Position numbers and translations under genes: made by a program
Part shown: one piece after another, positions 1 through 12,249 of the stretch
Position numbering within the stretch: position 1 is the first letter of the stretch
How the letters are laid out: every line of letters begins with the position of its first letter
Notes under the pieces: generated by a model
Databases searched by the model: none
What the model was told of the DNA's origin: nothing
What the model saw: only the letters and a program-made list of their open reading frames with translations
Source of the DNA: Pontederia crassipes
Lineage: Eukaryota; Streptophyta; Magnoliopsida; Commelinales; Pontederiaceae
Assembly (NCBI GenBank): GCA_030549335.1
Contig: CM060196.1
Coordinates: 5,905,501-5,969,500 of the forward strand
Reading direction: 5' to 3'
DNA length: 64,000 nucleotides

Positions 1-538
1 CTGGTTTATTCCCTGTATGTTTATTAACCCTGTTATTGTCGATTGGCTGTGTCTCCTAGAATTTACTGACGAACTAGCAAGACACAGAAATTTGACAGAA
101 ACTCAGAAACTTTAATATCCTCGATCAAGTTACTATCATAAAGGTGCAATACAAATTATACGAATGCAGTATAGTGCAGAAAACTTTATATGAAAGAAGA
201 TTAAACCTCTGCATAGATACATTGGCGCCATGGTCCTATTTTCAGACCGGGAGACAAGACAACTTTACGCAGTGTTAATTCGGAGGAGTGATTGACTGGA
301 AAGTCACGCGTCCTCGGCTAGGAAAAATGGTGATTGACCGGCAAATCGCACGCGTCTGTGTACGAGGAGAGAGCAAGTCAAGCTGACGACTGAGTAGGAA
401 TGACAAACAGAGCAATGCACCTACTGTCCAGCTCCGAGCAACAAATCATCGGACGAGGCTTTTTGTTGTCTGACTTCTGGTCTCTGTCCTCAAGGTAGAT
501 ATACTCCACTTTGAGTGCTCCAGGAAGTTGTCTATATA
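1..538. other. Left-edge intergenic DNA, no gene seen
   Basis: Mixed-composition sequence without a convincing reading frame, tRNA or repeat terminus. It is less AT-rich than the following intergenic DNA, so it could include untranslated sequence of a gene off the left edge, but nothing in it proves this. Confidence 0.4.
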
Positions 539-547
539 GTTTAGTAG

Positions 548-1641
548 AGGATAAATTATACGATTAATCCTTAATTTAAGTTAATTTCAAATTAATTTTT
601 CAATTTTAACTTATAATTAAAACGTTCACCATTTTTAATTTTTTTGCATGATTAATTCTCTTGAACGTGAGTCATTTCTTTTTTATTCATGTCATTCAAG
701 TCATCCACATCATTTAATATTACTAAATCGGATAAATTACGGGGATCGTCCTCCAACGTTGAGTCGATTTCTAAACGGTCCTACAACTTCAATTTGTAAC
801 TAGTATGTCTACCAACTTTGATTTTATTGCATGATTCATCCACTTGATCAGTAATAGGTAATCTCTTGATTACCTCGCTGATGTGACGTAATAAAATATA
901 ATAAAAAATTTTAACTTATTGATATGACATAATAAAAAATTATAAAATTAATAAAAAAATGACAAAGGACTCCAACAAGCTCGCAAGGAATGCGCCCTGC
1001 AGAGGGGGTTGCCGGCCCCCCTTTTGCTCCTCTCCATGTGCGAAGATGAAAAAGGGGGCCGACACTCCCCTCTGTCGGTTCGTTGGCGCACGAGCCGGCA
1101 GAGGTGGGTGTCGGCCCATCTTTTCTTTCTCACGCGCGTCGAGGAGCAAAAAGGGGGCCGGCACCCTTTGTCATTTTTTTATTTTATTAATTTTTATAAT
1201 ATTTTTATTATTATATTTTTATTGTGCCATGTCAACAAATTAACTTTTTTTTTGTTACGTCACGTCAGCAAGGTAATCGAAAAATTATTTATTATTGATC
1301 AAGTGGATGAATCGTGTAATAAAATCAAAGTTGGTGGACATCTTAATTACAATTAAAGTTGGAGGACCATTAGAAATGGAGTTAAAGTTGGGGGACCATC
1401 CGTATAATTTATCTAATTTAGTAGCGTTAAATGACGCAGATGACTTGAATGATGTAGATAAATGAGAAACGACTCATGTGGAGGTCACGTACGTAAGACA
1501 ATCGAAAAACTCATTATCACCAGCCAAGGGAACTAATTTTGTAAGAAAATTAAAGATGATGAACGTTCTAGGTACAAATTGAAGCTGGGGAACCAATTTA
1601 AAATCGACTCAAAATTGAGGGACTAATCATATAATTTACCC
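548..1641. mobile_element. Foldback (long inverted repeat) Mutator-like non-autonomous element, copy 1
   Basis: The two ends are inverted copies of each other for at least 90 bases: the left end reads GGATAAATTATACGATTA and the reverse complement of the right end reads GGGTAAATTATATGATTA. Further inward a second pair of inverted blocks (around 730-900 and 1250-1420) makes the element almost one large hairpin around a GC-rich core (about 985-1170). It is flanked by near-identical 9-base direct repeats (GTTTAGTAG at 539-547, GTTTAGCAG at 1642-1650), the target-duplication size of Mutator-like elements. A related copy lies at 42141-43163. Short open frames in the core read equally well on both strands and are not genes. 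Confidence 0.75.
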
Positions 1642-1650
1642 GTTTAGCAG

Positions 1651-2436
1651 ACCTACCATTTTGTTTCTTGTAGTATAGTGTGAAGTCATTACATATATAT
1701 TCTGGTGAGCAAATCTCCACCCAGTTCGAACGAGAGACATGCACATAAATCTTCGACCCCCATGTTTGTTTAGTTTGATCTTACGTTTGTACTGTTTAGC
1801 TACATTTCTGTCTAATCAATCGATCTCTGACCAACGTTTCCAACAACTTTCCTGCTAATCATGGCCTTGGTCAGTGCACATCAAATTTTCTTCTTGTAAA
1901 AGATTAATCATGCTTAATAGAGAGCTCATGGGTATCCTCATATAGTAGGGTTTGCTAGCTATATACGGCATCTGAATGCAACTTGCAGAAATAAAATAGA
2001 ACTGATTGAGCACTTAATTAAACGATCTTACACCTCCAGCCATTCGGGGATTTCACAATAGCCATTCTTTTCTTGCCGTGGAATATTTCCTTTTCGTAAT
2101 TCTAAGTTAAGTCATTCATTAATTGATAGATCACTATACAATTTTCAATTACAGATCGAGACATTTATCTAATACAAAGAAATCAAAAAACATGTTTCTT
2201 GGAGAAGAAATATATATGAAAGCAGATAAAGAATATTATATTCGATTAATTAGGGTTCTAGGTACATGGAACAAGACAACTTCGCCTTCTTCTGTATACA
2301 ATATTACTGACCTCTCCTAGCTAAACCTGTCCATACATGCACACATACGACCGATCCAGTTCACGAAGGGATACTACGTCATGCATAATTTTATATATAT
2401 TATTATTGTTATTATATAATACGGAATTAAGCAAAG
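1651..2436. other. Intergenic DNA downstream of the MYB gene
   Basis: No gene seen. As the MYB gene runs on the minus strand, the part next to 2436 will hold its 3' untranslated region and polyadenylation region. Confidence 0.4.
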
Positions 2437-3300
2437 TTACTGGAAGAGAATAAGGGTGCCATTGCTGATTAAGCCGCTGCTGCTTCCAACAGGCTCGGCC
2501 GAGTTAGAAGCCATGGAGATGGTAAGATCGAGGTTCAAGTCTGGCAACCTGCACGAGTCGTTGTCTTGTAGGCAGCTGCCGGCGTCGGATAGCTGGTCGT
2601 CCCCGACGTCGCAGTCGGTCTTCGAGTAAATCTGCTGATAGCAAATATCATGTTTACGTTCGTTCCGCTGGTTCACCCTGCTGCTGTGACATGTAGGGAG
2701 AGTTGCAGTGTTCCATGCGCTCCGGGACGTCTGGTATAATTGGAGGGTGGCGCGGTGATTATTGGGATCAATGCCCATGCTCTTCAGCTTCTTTTTCAAG
2801 TGAGAGTTCCAGTAGTTCTTAATCTCGTTGTCAGTCCTCCCTGGTAACCTCCCAGCTATCAGCGACCACCTACGTAATTCGTACCAAAAAAATAGTTGAT
2901 AATTGCATTCGCTGTTAATTGGTGCCAATGATCGATGCGTACGAGAGGCGAGAGCGTACCTGTTACCAAGGAGAGCGTGGAGTTTGACGATGAGGTCTTC
3001 TTCGTCCTCCCCGAAGTTTCCCCTCTTAACATCAGGCCGCAGGTAGTTGATCCACCGCAGCCTGCAGCTCTTGCCACACCGGAGCAGTCCTGAGGAAACA
3101 AGCACAGTTCAGATATACGCTACGGATGCAACGATGGATCGGACGTTACTGCGCGGAGACCAACCTGCAGCCTTGGGGAGTGATCTCCAGCAACCTTCTC
3201 CGTGCTCCCGGATGTACTCCACGAGCTTCTGGTCCTCCTGTTCCGACCAGGCGCCCTTGTTCATGTCCTGCCTATACTGGCTGCAGCAAGGCTTCCTCAT
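2437..3300 (-). CDS. R2R3-MYB transcriptional repressor, subgroup 4
   Basis: Three exons on the minus strand: 3300-3165 (136 nt), 3089-2960 (130 nt) and 2869-2437 (433 nt), giving 232 residues. Introns of 75 and 90 nt are GT-AG and sit at the conserved positions of plant R2R3-MYB genes. The start MRKPCC is that of FaMYB1-like repressors. The R2 and R3 repeats are complete, with a split Gly codon at intron 1. R3 carries the bHLH-partner signature ([21 protein letters not shown] region). After the DNA-binding domain come a C1-like motif (GIDPNNHR), an EAR-type repression motif [11 protein letters not shown] and a C-terminal TLILFQ resembling the TLLLFR repression motif of MYBL2 and FaMYB1-like proteins. 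Family knowledge: such nuclear proteins repress phenylpropanoid, anthocyanin or proanthocyanidin genes, often through bHLH partners. The exact target pathway here is inference. Confidence 0.93.
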
Positions 3301-3311
3301 TTCCTTCCTTA

Positions 3312-3360
3312 GAGTGAGTGAGTGAGAGAGAGAGAGAGAGGGAGGGAGAGAGAGGGATGA
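3312..3360 (-). repeat. CT/GA-rich tract in the MYB 5' leader
   Basis: On the minus strand this is a run of CT and CTCA repeats between the TATA-like box and the MYB start codon. Pyrimidine-rich leaders of this kind are common in plant 5' untranslated regions. Confidence 0.6.
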
Positions 3361-3390
3361 GAGTTGAGGAGAGCGAAAGGAGGATGGGAG

Positions 3391-3400
3391 ATATATAAAT
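3391..3400 (-). promoter_or_regulatory. TATA-like box of the MYB gene
   Basis: The minus strand reads ATTTATATAT about 90 bases upstream of the MYB start codon, followed by a pyrimidine-rich leader. Position and composition fit a core promoter; no other evidence is visible. Confidence 0.5.
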
Positions 3401-3429
3401 ATTAGTAGGAAGTTTGACAAAATGAGCAA

Positions 3430-5040
3430 CGCGGTGGATAGAGGGTGGAGCTGAAGAAAAGATCACGTAGGGGGGGTTGAAGAATGGTGGTTTGGAGGGT
3501 GAAGATGCAGCCCGTTAGTTGCTAGAGATGCGCCTGTGGAGTCATGCATGCATTAATAGCCTTCGATAGTTCTCAGAATTTTGTTTTGAGTTTGACTGTT
3601 AAGAAGTAGTCTTGTGCTGTCGCCTCAAAATATATCCACTACGACACAAGAACGGCGAGTGTCACATGCTCCCAGCTGACTGATAGCTGCTCATCTTCCA
3701 TTGCGTGTACGCGCAATTAAACGTCACACATTTCTATTAAGCATCCCATCTTTTTTTGAAATTATTTTTTATTGTTTAATTAAAACACTACCTTTTCAAA
3801 CTATTTCGGGAATTTGTTTCTTTTTTTAAAAGATAAAATTAAAGTAATAATATTTATATTTATAAAAGAGTGAAAAGAAAGAACGATGAAATATAATTAT
3901 TGAATAAAAAAAGAAAATTTTGTATTTTTTTATTAAGATTCATGTGTTGTGATTGTCGTTATATCATCCACGTCTTATTTCTTATTTCCTGTAAGAAACA
4001 GGAAAAAAACTGAATCTAAATTCCTATATCAGGAAAGGTTGATAAATATTCTTCTTGTATTAATCATCGTACTGTGTGTCCAAAGTTTTTCAGATATTAA
4101 ACGCTTGAGGGTTGTGACTAGTAGTTAATGGTTAGTTTTCAACATCCAATACTTTCGATTCAACTAATCATCTAATATTCTTAAATCAATTAAATTCGAC
4201 GTGAATCCAATCGTAAAAAAAAGATGTGTAATTAATTTGCCCTTGTTGACGTCAATATATACGCACGGGAAATTGACATTGGAGAAAGAATTTGACATTC
4301 TCACCGATGTACGGTCGGGATCCGGCATGAATCTGATCATATCCACTAGCGCCGGAATTGTAGGGGCAGTAGGACCGACGAATCTGCCCTACGTTCTTCA
4401 TGTGCTGACCAGCTTTCTGACGCTGCCGTTTATAAAACTTGTCGTTGGAACCCATCACTTTTGTTCCTATCAGCTTAATTGTTGTGTTGAATAGGAGATA
4501 AAGCCGATGTGAATCATGTGATGCATCCTTCTCCTTCGGCGAGTTCCATTTTCCGTACTGCTTCCTTTAATTTTTCAAAATTTACTTTTTTTACGTACTA
4601 GACTTTGAGGCACGCTTAATTGTCGAATGAAATGTTAGAAAAAAAGTAAGCTTAAAAGTAGTTCGGATCGGATTAAATTTTTGATTTAAATAAATTAATC
4701 ATAATTTTTTGAGTTGATTTTTAAAATTTAAAAAATTATTCTAAAATTATTTTGAAAAAAATAAAAACCACTTTTTAGCGCATTAGTTTTTTCGAATAAT
4801 TTTTTCGGAGCCCTTTTTTATATAATTATATTTATTAATAACTTTAAATGAATATAAAAATATTTAATTTATATATTAAATATAAAATATACTACTAAAA
4901 TTTTAAAATTCATTCAAACGGTTCTCAAAAACTCGCACAAAGAAACAAAAACCTTTCGTTATACATGGAACAATATTTGGACATTGATCCAATTTTTCAA
5001 TTTTTTTGATTCCTTAGATAATGAGCAAGGAATATCCGTC
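3430..5040. other. AT-rich intergenic DNA upstream of the MYB gene
   Basis: No gene seen. The part nearest 3430 should contain the MYB promoter. A frame at 4201-4494 has no recognisable domain and overlaps a competing frame on the other strand. Confidence 0.4.
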
Positions 5041-5043
5041 TTT

Positions 5044-5980
5044 CTGCTAAACAGGAGAGTACTCGGCTTTTAAGTGCGACTATGATTTTTTACACATTTG
5101 GATGAAGTAACGAATTCGTCCAGACTATTGGTAGAGTCCGAACTCTTCTTTGGTGTCAAGGCACTGTCTCGGAGAGAGGCTCGGCATCCTAACAGACCGA
5201 GAGATTTGAAAGGGGGCCTTCTTCGCCCTCCACCTAAGCTGCGCAGGTTGGACGATCCACTAACCCAATTGGAGGAAGATTTTAAATGGATAGACATTTT
5301 TTATTCCTTTTGGTTTGTTTCGAGAAAGATATCGTCATTTTCTTTGTGCGTCGGTAAAAAAAACATATTATTTTGGAGAGAGAGACTATTTCACCAATCG
5401 AGAAGCTATTCTCTTTTTTAAATTCCGTTGTCCGAGAGAAGTTGAGATATTGATGCATCTTCTAAATCGTCCCCTCTCTTTCAAGAGGATTCACGGCATG
5501 TTAAGCCTTAAGAGAATACTAAAGATTCGAGCCATATAATTTCTCAATTCCCAAGGAGCTATTCCTTTGACTCGTACTGATGAGAATTTTACTCCACGAG
5601 AAATTGAACAAAAAGCTGCGGAATTGGCCTACTTCTTGCGCGTACCAATTGAAGTATTTTGAAATGAACTGAAAAAAAAAGAAATACTTTTCATTATAAA
5701 ACCAATAAACTCGAAAAAGATGTACTTTATCTGCTGGGTTATGAGTACTGATGGGTATTTTACCAGAGGTTTCTATCAATCTACCCTTGTGTGATTCCTC
5801 TTGAATCATATACTCGGAGGGTGGGTGCAGGGCGGACGATTTCCAAACGGACTCCTCATTAATTAGATAACGGGAACTGCGAGCAAATAGAACACCTCTT
5901 TACGGAGTAGTCCTATCCCCTGTCATAAGAAAACGCGGTCGAATTCATGTTGATCCATACAATTATGTATGATCAAAAAA
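5044..5980 (+). pseudogene. Plastid DNA insertion (NUPT): trnK-UUU and ycf4 fragments
   Basis: At 5044-5073 the sequence matches the 3' part of the first exon of plastid trnK-UUU (GAGTACTCGGCTTTTAA), followed from 5074 by the group II intron start (GTGCGACTA, then the stretch holding GAATTCGTCCAGACTA). At 5551-5662 one frame gives the C-terminal 37 residues of Ycf4, including [20 protein letters not shown], ending at a TGA after PIEVF. The trnK and ycf4 genes are far apart in plastid genomes, so this is a composite or rearranged insertion. The DNA between and after them (to about 5980) resembles organelle sequence but I could not assign it. The trnK exon is degraded at its 5' side, so no working tRNA is expected. 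Confidence 0.75.
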
Positions 5981-7916
5981 TAAATATCTAAAGCCTTTTG
6001 ATTGCTTTTATTATATTTATAATAAAAGAATTAATAATATATGTATTAATTATATAAATAAAAAATTATAAATAAAAATGGACTCCACGGCTCCTACGAT
6101 TTTTTTGGGTGGGCCCTAATTTTAGCGGGTGAATTTTAATTTATTAAAAATTATCCTAAATTATATTTGAACCCCTAATTTTTTATTCATTTTTTCGGAT
6201 CGAACGAGTTTTTCTGATTGGTCATATTTTTCTTACACCCTTAGGAAAAAAGAAAAACCGAAATGTTGGGGATGTGTCATGTGTCCAAAGTATTTTCAAA
6301 GAGAAAAAAAAACTCATAACACATGCTCTCTTAACTTTTTTTTTCTTTAATACCCTTGAATTATATATTTTTCATATATAATACAAAAAAACTATCTGTT
6401 ACAAAAACTATCTAATGTTTGTTCTCTAAACTTATCTAAATTTGACACTTAAATTTTTTTTTCTTAAGTTTCATTCAACATTTATTCTTATTATTTATGA
6501 AATATCTAGTTTTATCCTTACCTTTTAAGAGAAAAATATAAAAAAATTAACCATCATACATTAAATAAGGTTATTAAATAACACTTTTACTTAGGGGTTA
6601 AAAATTTAACCATCCGAAAAACCTAATCAAACCAGAAAAATCATTAAAAAAATTTAAAATTTGAACTCCGACTAAAAAGTAGGTTAATTTTTTTAAAAAA
6701 ATAGAGCTCCTTACTAAAAAAATTTGAGGAGACCGATCCGAACTAAATACATTTATAAAATTAATATAATTGAACTATTACTTAATTTTTAAATAATATT
6801 TTATAGTTTTATTTTTTTTTCCTTACTCAGATTTATTAGATTAAGTATATTATTGGCTTATTATCATGCAGTTAAACTTGAATATTATTAACTTATTAAT
6901 CTATTTTAATAAAGTTTGTACAAAATTAAGTAGAGTATTTTTTAATTATAATGTGATAATATGTTATTTTGATTTATTTATATTGAATATTTAAACTTAG
7001 AGTTGAATTTTATTTTAAAAACATATATTGATATATTTAACGTTTATATTTTTTTAAAAAATATTATATTAAAATAGGTCCCGAACCAAGAAAAATTAAA
7101 ATTGAGAAAATTAATATATTAAAAATATTAATTCTAATAAACAATTAATTATATATTTTCTTTGGTGATCCAGCCCAAGCATGACAACCACATGTTGGGC
7201 CTTCGTTGGGCTCAATTCTTGTGATGGTACCGTCACATTTTATTTTTATTTTGAAAAATCTCGCTGCAATAATCTTTTCTCTTTCTTTTATACATGTTTG
7301 GGGGGAATGACGCATAAGAAGAACTACATCTAGAACTCGAATGTACAATTAATCCTTTGAGGGCGTTTCTTATTTTCTATGTAATATATTAATTTCTGGA
7401 AGGTTTATCATATCATGTAAAAAATGGAAATAAATTGTGTCATATTTAAGTTCATAAATTTTGTCCAGAAGTGACGTATGTGGGCGATCACCTCGTCTTA
7501 GCATTAACTGTTGTATGTGCATACCGCTTTGAACATTTTTCTTCCTTTATTTATCTTAAAATAATAATCTAGTGTTAAAAAATAATTATTTGTATTGTAT
7601 TTATAATAAATCGATGCAACGGCTTGGTTCACCTAACACATCAATTTGAAATCCTCTGTTTTCAAATTCACCATCGAGGTAGAATTTTCCTCCTGTGAAT
7701 GGATAATATTTTGAACTTGATGGTGGGCTACTGTCAATTTATAGATAGTGTATTTTTTAACATCAAGCAAGCTAAATAATTGGCATCATTTTTCAAACGG
7801 ACCAAAAAAAAAAATTCACCATTGAGGTATAAAAAATGGCAGAGATGTGAAGACCGCTAAGCAGTGCTCAGCGGGATGGGCGCTCAGTATCATCATATGC
7901 ATCATATTAGTATTAC
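5981..7916. other. AT-rich intergenic DNA
   Basis: No gene, RNA or clear repeat terminus seen. It consists of A/T runs with short direct and inverted similarities typical of decayed transposon sequence. Confidence 0.4.
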
Positions 7917-8723
7917 CAATGTTTTGAAATTCGATTTGGACGGATCAATCGGTTCGATGATGAATCAGTTACAAAATTGATTTGGTTAAATAATAAAATT
8001 AAAATAATTAAAAAATTAATTAGACTTCAAAAAAATTGGAAAAGTGAGTTGACCCAATAAATCGGGTTCAACCTGATTTTTTTAAAATGTTAAAATATGA
8101 AAATATTTTATTAGAGAATTGAATATTTAAATAATTTTATAATAAAATTGAAAAGTTAAGCACGCGAAAGAATAAAAAAACAAAAAAATAAAATTCAAAT
8201 AAGAAAATGAAATCCTTAAAGATTTTGAATCGTTGATTGGAGGAAAGGAATCAAAATGAAAACAAATTATTAATCAAATAAAATAAACAGAATTGTATAT
8301 GGAAAGGGAATAAAATTTGATAATCATATATTAGTAATAAATTTAGATTGAAATTAAATCTAGATTATTATATTAGTAATAATAAAAAAAGAAAACTGCT
8401 AAAATAAAAAGAGATTATTAATCAAATCAAATAAAAGAGAGTTATATATAGAAAGAAAATAAAATCCGGTCATAATATGTTAATAATAAATATAGATTAT
8501 TATATCAATAATAGTAAGAAAATAATATTTAAATTAACATATGATAAAAATAATAATAATTTATTTGTTTTAATTATTTTTTAATAATTTATATATTAAA
8601 TTACTCACAAATAATTATAAATAATCTTATTATATAAAAATTCGATTTAGTTGACTCTTCATTGGACTGATCAACCTTGACTCGGTTGGCACATCTATCT
8701 GATCTTCGATTTTTAAAACATTG
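7917..8723. mobile_element. hAT-type MITE with CAATG ends
   Basis: The left end reads CAATGTTTTGAAATTCGA and the reverse complement of the right end reads CAATGTTTTAAAAATCGA, an 18-base terminal inverted repeat with two mismatches. The flanking 8-mers AGTATTAC (7909-7916) and CATATTAC (8724-8731) agree at 6 of 8 positions, which fits the 8-base target duplication of hAT elements. The interior is AT-rich with no transposase, so it is non-autonomous. An element with related CAATG ends lies at 23354-24288. Confidence 0.65.
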
Positions 8724-8731
8724 CATATTAC

Positions 8732-9954
8732 CCTCTATATTTTTATAAAATAATCATATATCAGAATGGATCGAACCAATTTCGGTCTTCTAATCTTAAA
8801 CATGTTATCATCTGATTGGGACCGTGTATTTAAAAATAAAATCCAATCGCAACTCGAAGGTTAAAGTAATCCCACATTTATAATTTAGAGTTATTTTTCT
8901 TGTTTTTTTGTTTAATTAACAATAGAATATGAATAATAGAAAACATGCATAACTATTAATAATGAGTTTCTGCATCCATTGCCTTTTCATGAATTTCACA
9001 GGTATCCAACTAACCATTAATAAATTTTTTTAAGTGGTAACAATTATTTGTGGATGTCGTTAACTATAAACTAATAATTAAAAGAATTGAAGCTTCATAA
9101 AAGCTAGGATTAACAGATAAAGAAGAGACATATACCATGGATAAAGTAAGGTATCGTCGGATTAAGTTCGATTATATGTGAATGAAAAAATGATTATTGT
9201 GAGTCTTATTTATCATATTGATCTTCAACACGTGAACAATGTGTCACTTTTGGAACAATAAAAAAAAGACGTATCATTTTAATCACAACTTATTGAGTAA
9301 GAATATATTGAGATTTGTTGCAATAAAAAATATATATTTGAAAAAAAAATTCATTTTTAGAAGTCTAAAGTTATTGTGCTTACTATTATAACATAATTAC
9401 CAATAGACGACGAAAATAGAAAAACATGGATAAATAAAAAACTATTAGTTTGAGCTAGTCGAACAATTAGTAATGATAATTTATTTTTCTTACCTTTTTC
9501 CTATAAATTTGAAATACGAAGGGGTTATTGATGATAACAAGTAATATATATTGATTATGGTATTATTAAGAGCTATTTCCCTTAGCAGCCGGTCACTCGC
9601 GAAATTAGAAATATTTTGAATGGGTTCACATCCAAGTGAAAGAGCTCCCATCCTTTCTTCCATAAATTTTAAATTATTTACATACATATATATATTAATT
9701 TTAGAATCCAAAATTAATTAAAATGTTTGTATTATGACACTAAAAAATAAATAATAATTTGCACAATGTTAAAAAGAAATCATAGATACAATTTCTCTTG
9801 ATTTATTAAAAAATAATTTCAACACTTAACAAATAATTTGTAAGTGCAATATACGATAGTAAACATAAATATTTAATTATACTAATATATTAACAACAAA
9901 TATTGCATTATTATTTATTTATATCAATTATATCATAATATCATAATTACCTAA
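8732..9954. other. AT-rich intergenic DNA
   Basis: No gene seen; short frames lack any domain and have no codon bias. Confidence 0.4.
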
Positions 9955-10290
9955 TTATACAATGATTAAAGGTAATATATAAATAAAATAATTAAAATTA
10001 AAAAAATAGTAAAGCATAATGTTTAAAGAGAAAGAATGAGTTGATTGGATGAATATAGAGGACAAAAATATTATAGTAAAATTATAAAATTTGGAAGGCC
10101 AACTATAGAAATGAGTGGTAAAAATGATGAACTTGGACACTTAATTAAGAAAAATAATTGATTAAAGGCAATATATAAATAAAACAATAAAATAGAAAAT
10201 AAAAAAAATGTCTATTGTCTAGAAGAAAAAATGATGAATTGATTGGATAAAAATAGAAGACAAAAATATTAAAAGACTGGAAGATTAGGT
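9955..10290. repeat. Two-copy tandem duplication, period about 196 bp
   Basis: The phrase GATTAAAGGTAATATATAAA at 9964 recurs as GATTAAAGGCAATATATAAA at 10160, and the downstream blocks (ATGAGTTGATTGGAT versus ATGAATTGATTGGAT, then a block ending GACAAAAATATTA) stay collinear. This is a diverged direct duplication in AT-rich DNA. Confidence 0.65.
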
Positions 10291-12151
10291 GTAAATATTT
10301 AGTTATCAATTATATATAATAATTTTGGAAAGTGTAAAAGAAAAAGAGTTGGCAAGGAGTTCGAACCTGGGTCAATAATGGAGTACAAAATATAATAATA
10401 CAAAATGCCGGCACTCGTAGGCACATGAACCTTGCAGTCAGTGGAGGCGTGAACTATATTGTTTTACACCTAATATTAAATTATAAAATTATAACTATTA
10501 GTCTCCAAAGTTATTTGAATTTATTTACAATTAAATCATTTTATTAATTTTAATTAAAAATTTTCAAATTTATTTCCGACATTTGCGGAATATCATTCTT
10601 ATCCTTACTTTCATATTAATATTAAAATAAAAATAATCAATTTTGGAAAACATTATTTAGTAATAATATTTTATGCATTATTTTCTCATGTTAATATTTT
10701 ATGTTTTATATTTTTCATACTAAAAGTAAGGGAAAAAATAATATTTCATATTATTAAATAGTACTTTAACAAAAATTGGATGAAATTTAATGGAAGGACT
10801 TAAATACTAAATTTGAATAAATTCGGAAACTAAAATTTGTAAATTTTATAATTTATATTTAGATGTGAAAATTTATTGTTCATATAGTATTAAAATGATA
10901 ATATTAATATAACTAATTACACATTGCAAGGAAACAAATAATACTCATCTAGCTTCCCTCTCTTATTTTAACTTTTCCATTTCATTTATCTAACTACAAT
11001 TAATTCTACATTTAACAAATATTTGAACATAATAAAAACTGGGAAAATATATTTTAGATTATACAAAACTAAATTTCAAATTCTTAGATTACTTATCGTT
11101 AAATCGTAATAATTATAAAAAATATGATAGAATTGATAAAAAAATAAGTATTTTAATAACTTAGGGATGAGTTGTACAAATTATTTTAATAAAAAATAAG
11201 TATTTTAATATTTTTCATTTTTTCCACTGGCTCGGGATCGTAGTTCTCTGGTCTTCTATTGTACAAATTATATATTAGGAGTTGCGCGCAGTTCAATAAT
11301 TGTTGCGACTTATACAGGGCACGTTCTGAAAATAATAAATGTATTTCTTTGAAAATAATATTTATAAGTCAATCGATTCGTTACACCTGATTTGTTTTCA
11401 TTGCTCTGGAGTTGTTTTTTTTTTCTTTTTAAATTAAGATGCATGCATGAGACTCATACTTTGTACGTATTACATTATTTACAAAGCCAATCATTATATA
11501 CACACACAACACAAGCTCACATAATTAATCAATGCGTTGTTTTGGAGATCGTATTTGTAAGTCAATCAATTTGTAAGTTAATCGATTTGATTTTGCCTCC
11601 ATTACCCTGGAATTGTACAAGACAACCGCAATTGTAGAAAATTAAGCAGGTACTTTCTATAAGACCTCACTGGCTAATCAATTTGACCAATTACATATTT
11701 TTTATTATCGAAAATTCTTAGATCACTTATATATATCTAGCTTATTTACTTAATATGTTGGAACAGTTGGTGTCCTTCGGTTGCATTTAATGTGCATCCA
11801 ATATTCCAATGTCACTGCAGAATATTGTGTTAAATAATAATAAGTATACATTTATTGTTAATCTGTTTTCAAATAAAATAAACTTGGCGCTCCACAGTTA
11901 AAGACAGTCATCAGGAGCCTGGTTGCCTTCTACTTTGAAATTGATTTAGTTATTCTAATTAATTTGACTACTACGGAAGAGTTCTATATTCTGAAGTGAA
12001 TTCCGACGTGTATAAGGTAGTCTATAAAATTTTTCAAAGAATCATAGTTAGGAGACAATCTTAATATTATAATTATCTTGAGTTCTTTCATTTTAATGAT
12101 ATTCTCTTGAGTAATCCAGTGAGGATCTCCTTCTATGTCTTGATCACTCTC
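10291..12151. other. AT-rich intergenic DNA
   Basis: No gene seen. A GTTCGAACC-like word near 10356-10370 looks like half of a tRNA B box but no tRNA fold or A box accompanies it. Confidence 0.4.

Positions 12152-12249
<98 letters not shown>
12152..12249. repeat. (TAA)n microsatellite, about 32 uninterrupted units
   Basis: A perfect trinucleotide run of 98 bases. Its length and purity suggest it is recent and length-polymorphic. Confidence 0.97.

Noticed and set aside
959..1356. Open frames up to 115 residues rich in Arg, Gly and Pro
   Set aside because: They lie in the GC-rich core of a foldback transposon, occur on both strands in overlapping frames and contain no domain.
4201..4494. 97-residue plus-strand frame
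   Set aside because: A competing minus-strand frame covers the same bases; no domain, start context or partner exon.
10350..10460. GTTCGAACC-like word suggesting a tRNA or tRNA-derived SINE
   Set aside because: No A box, no cloverleaf and no SINE tail could be found on either strand.
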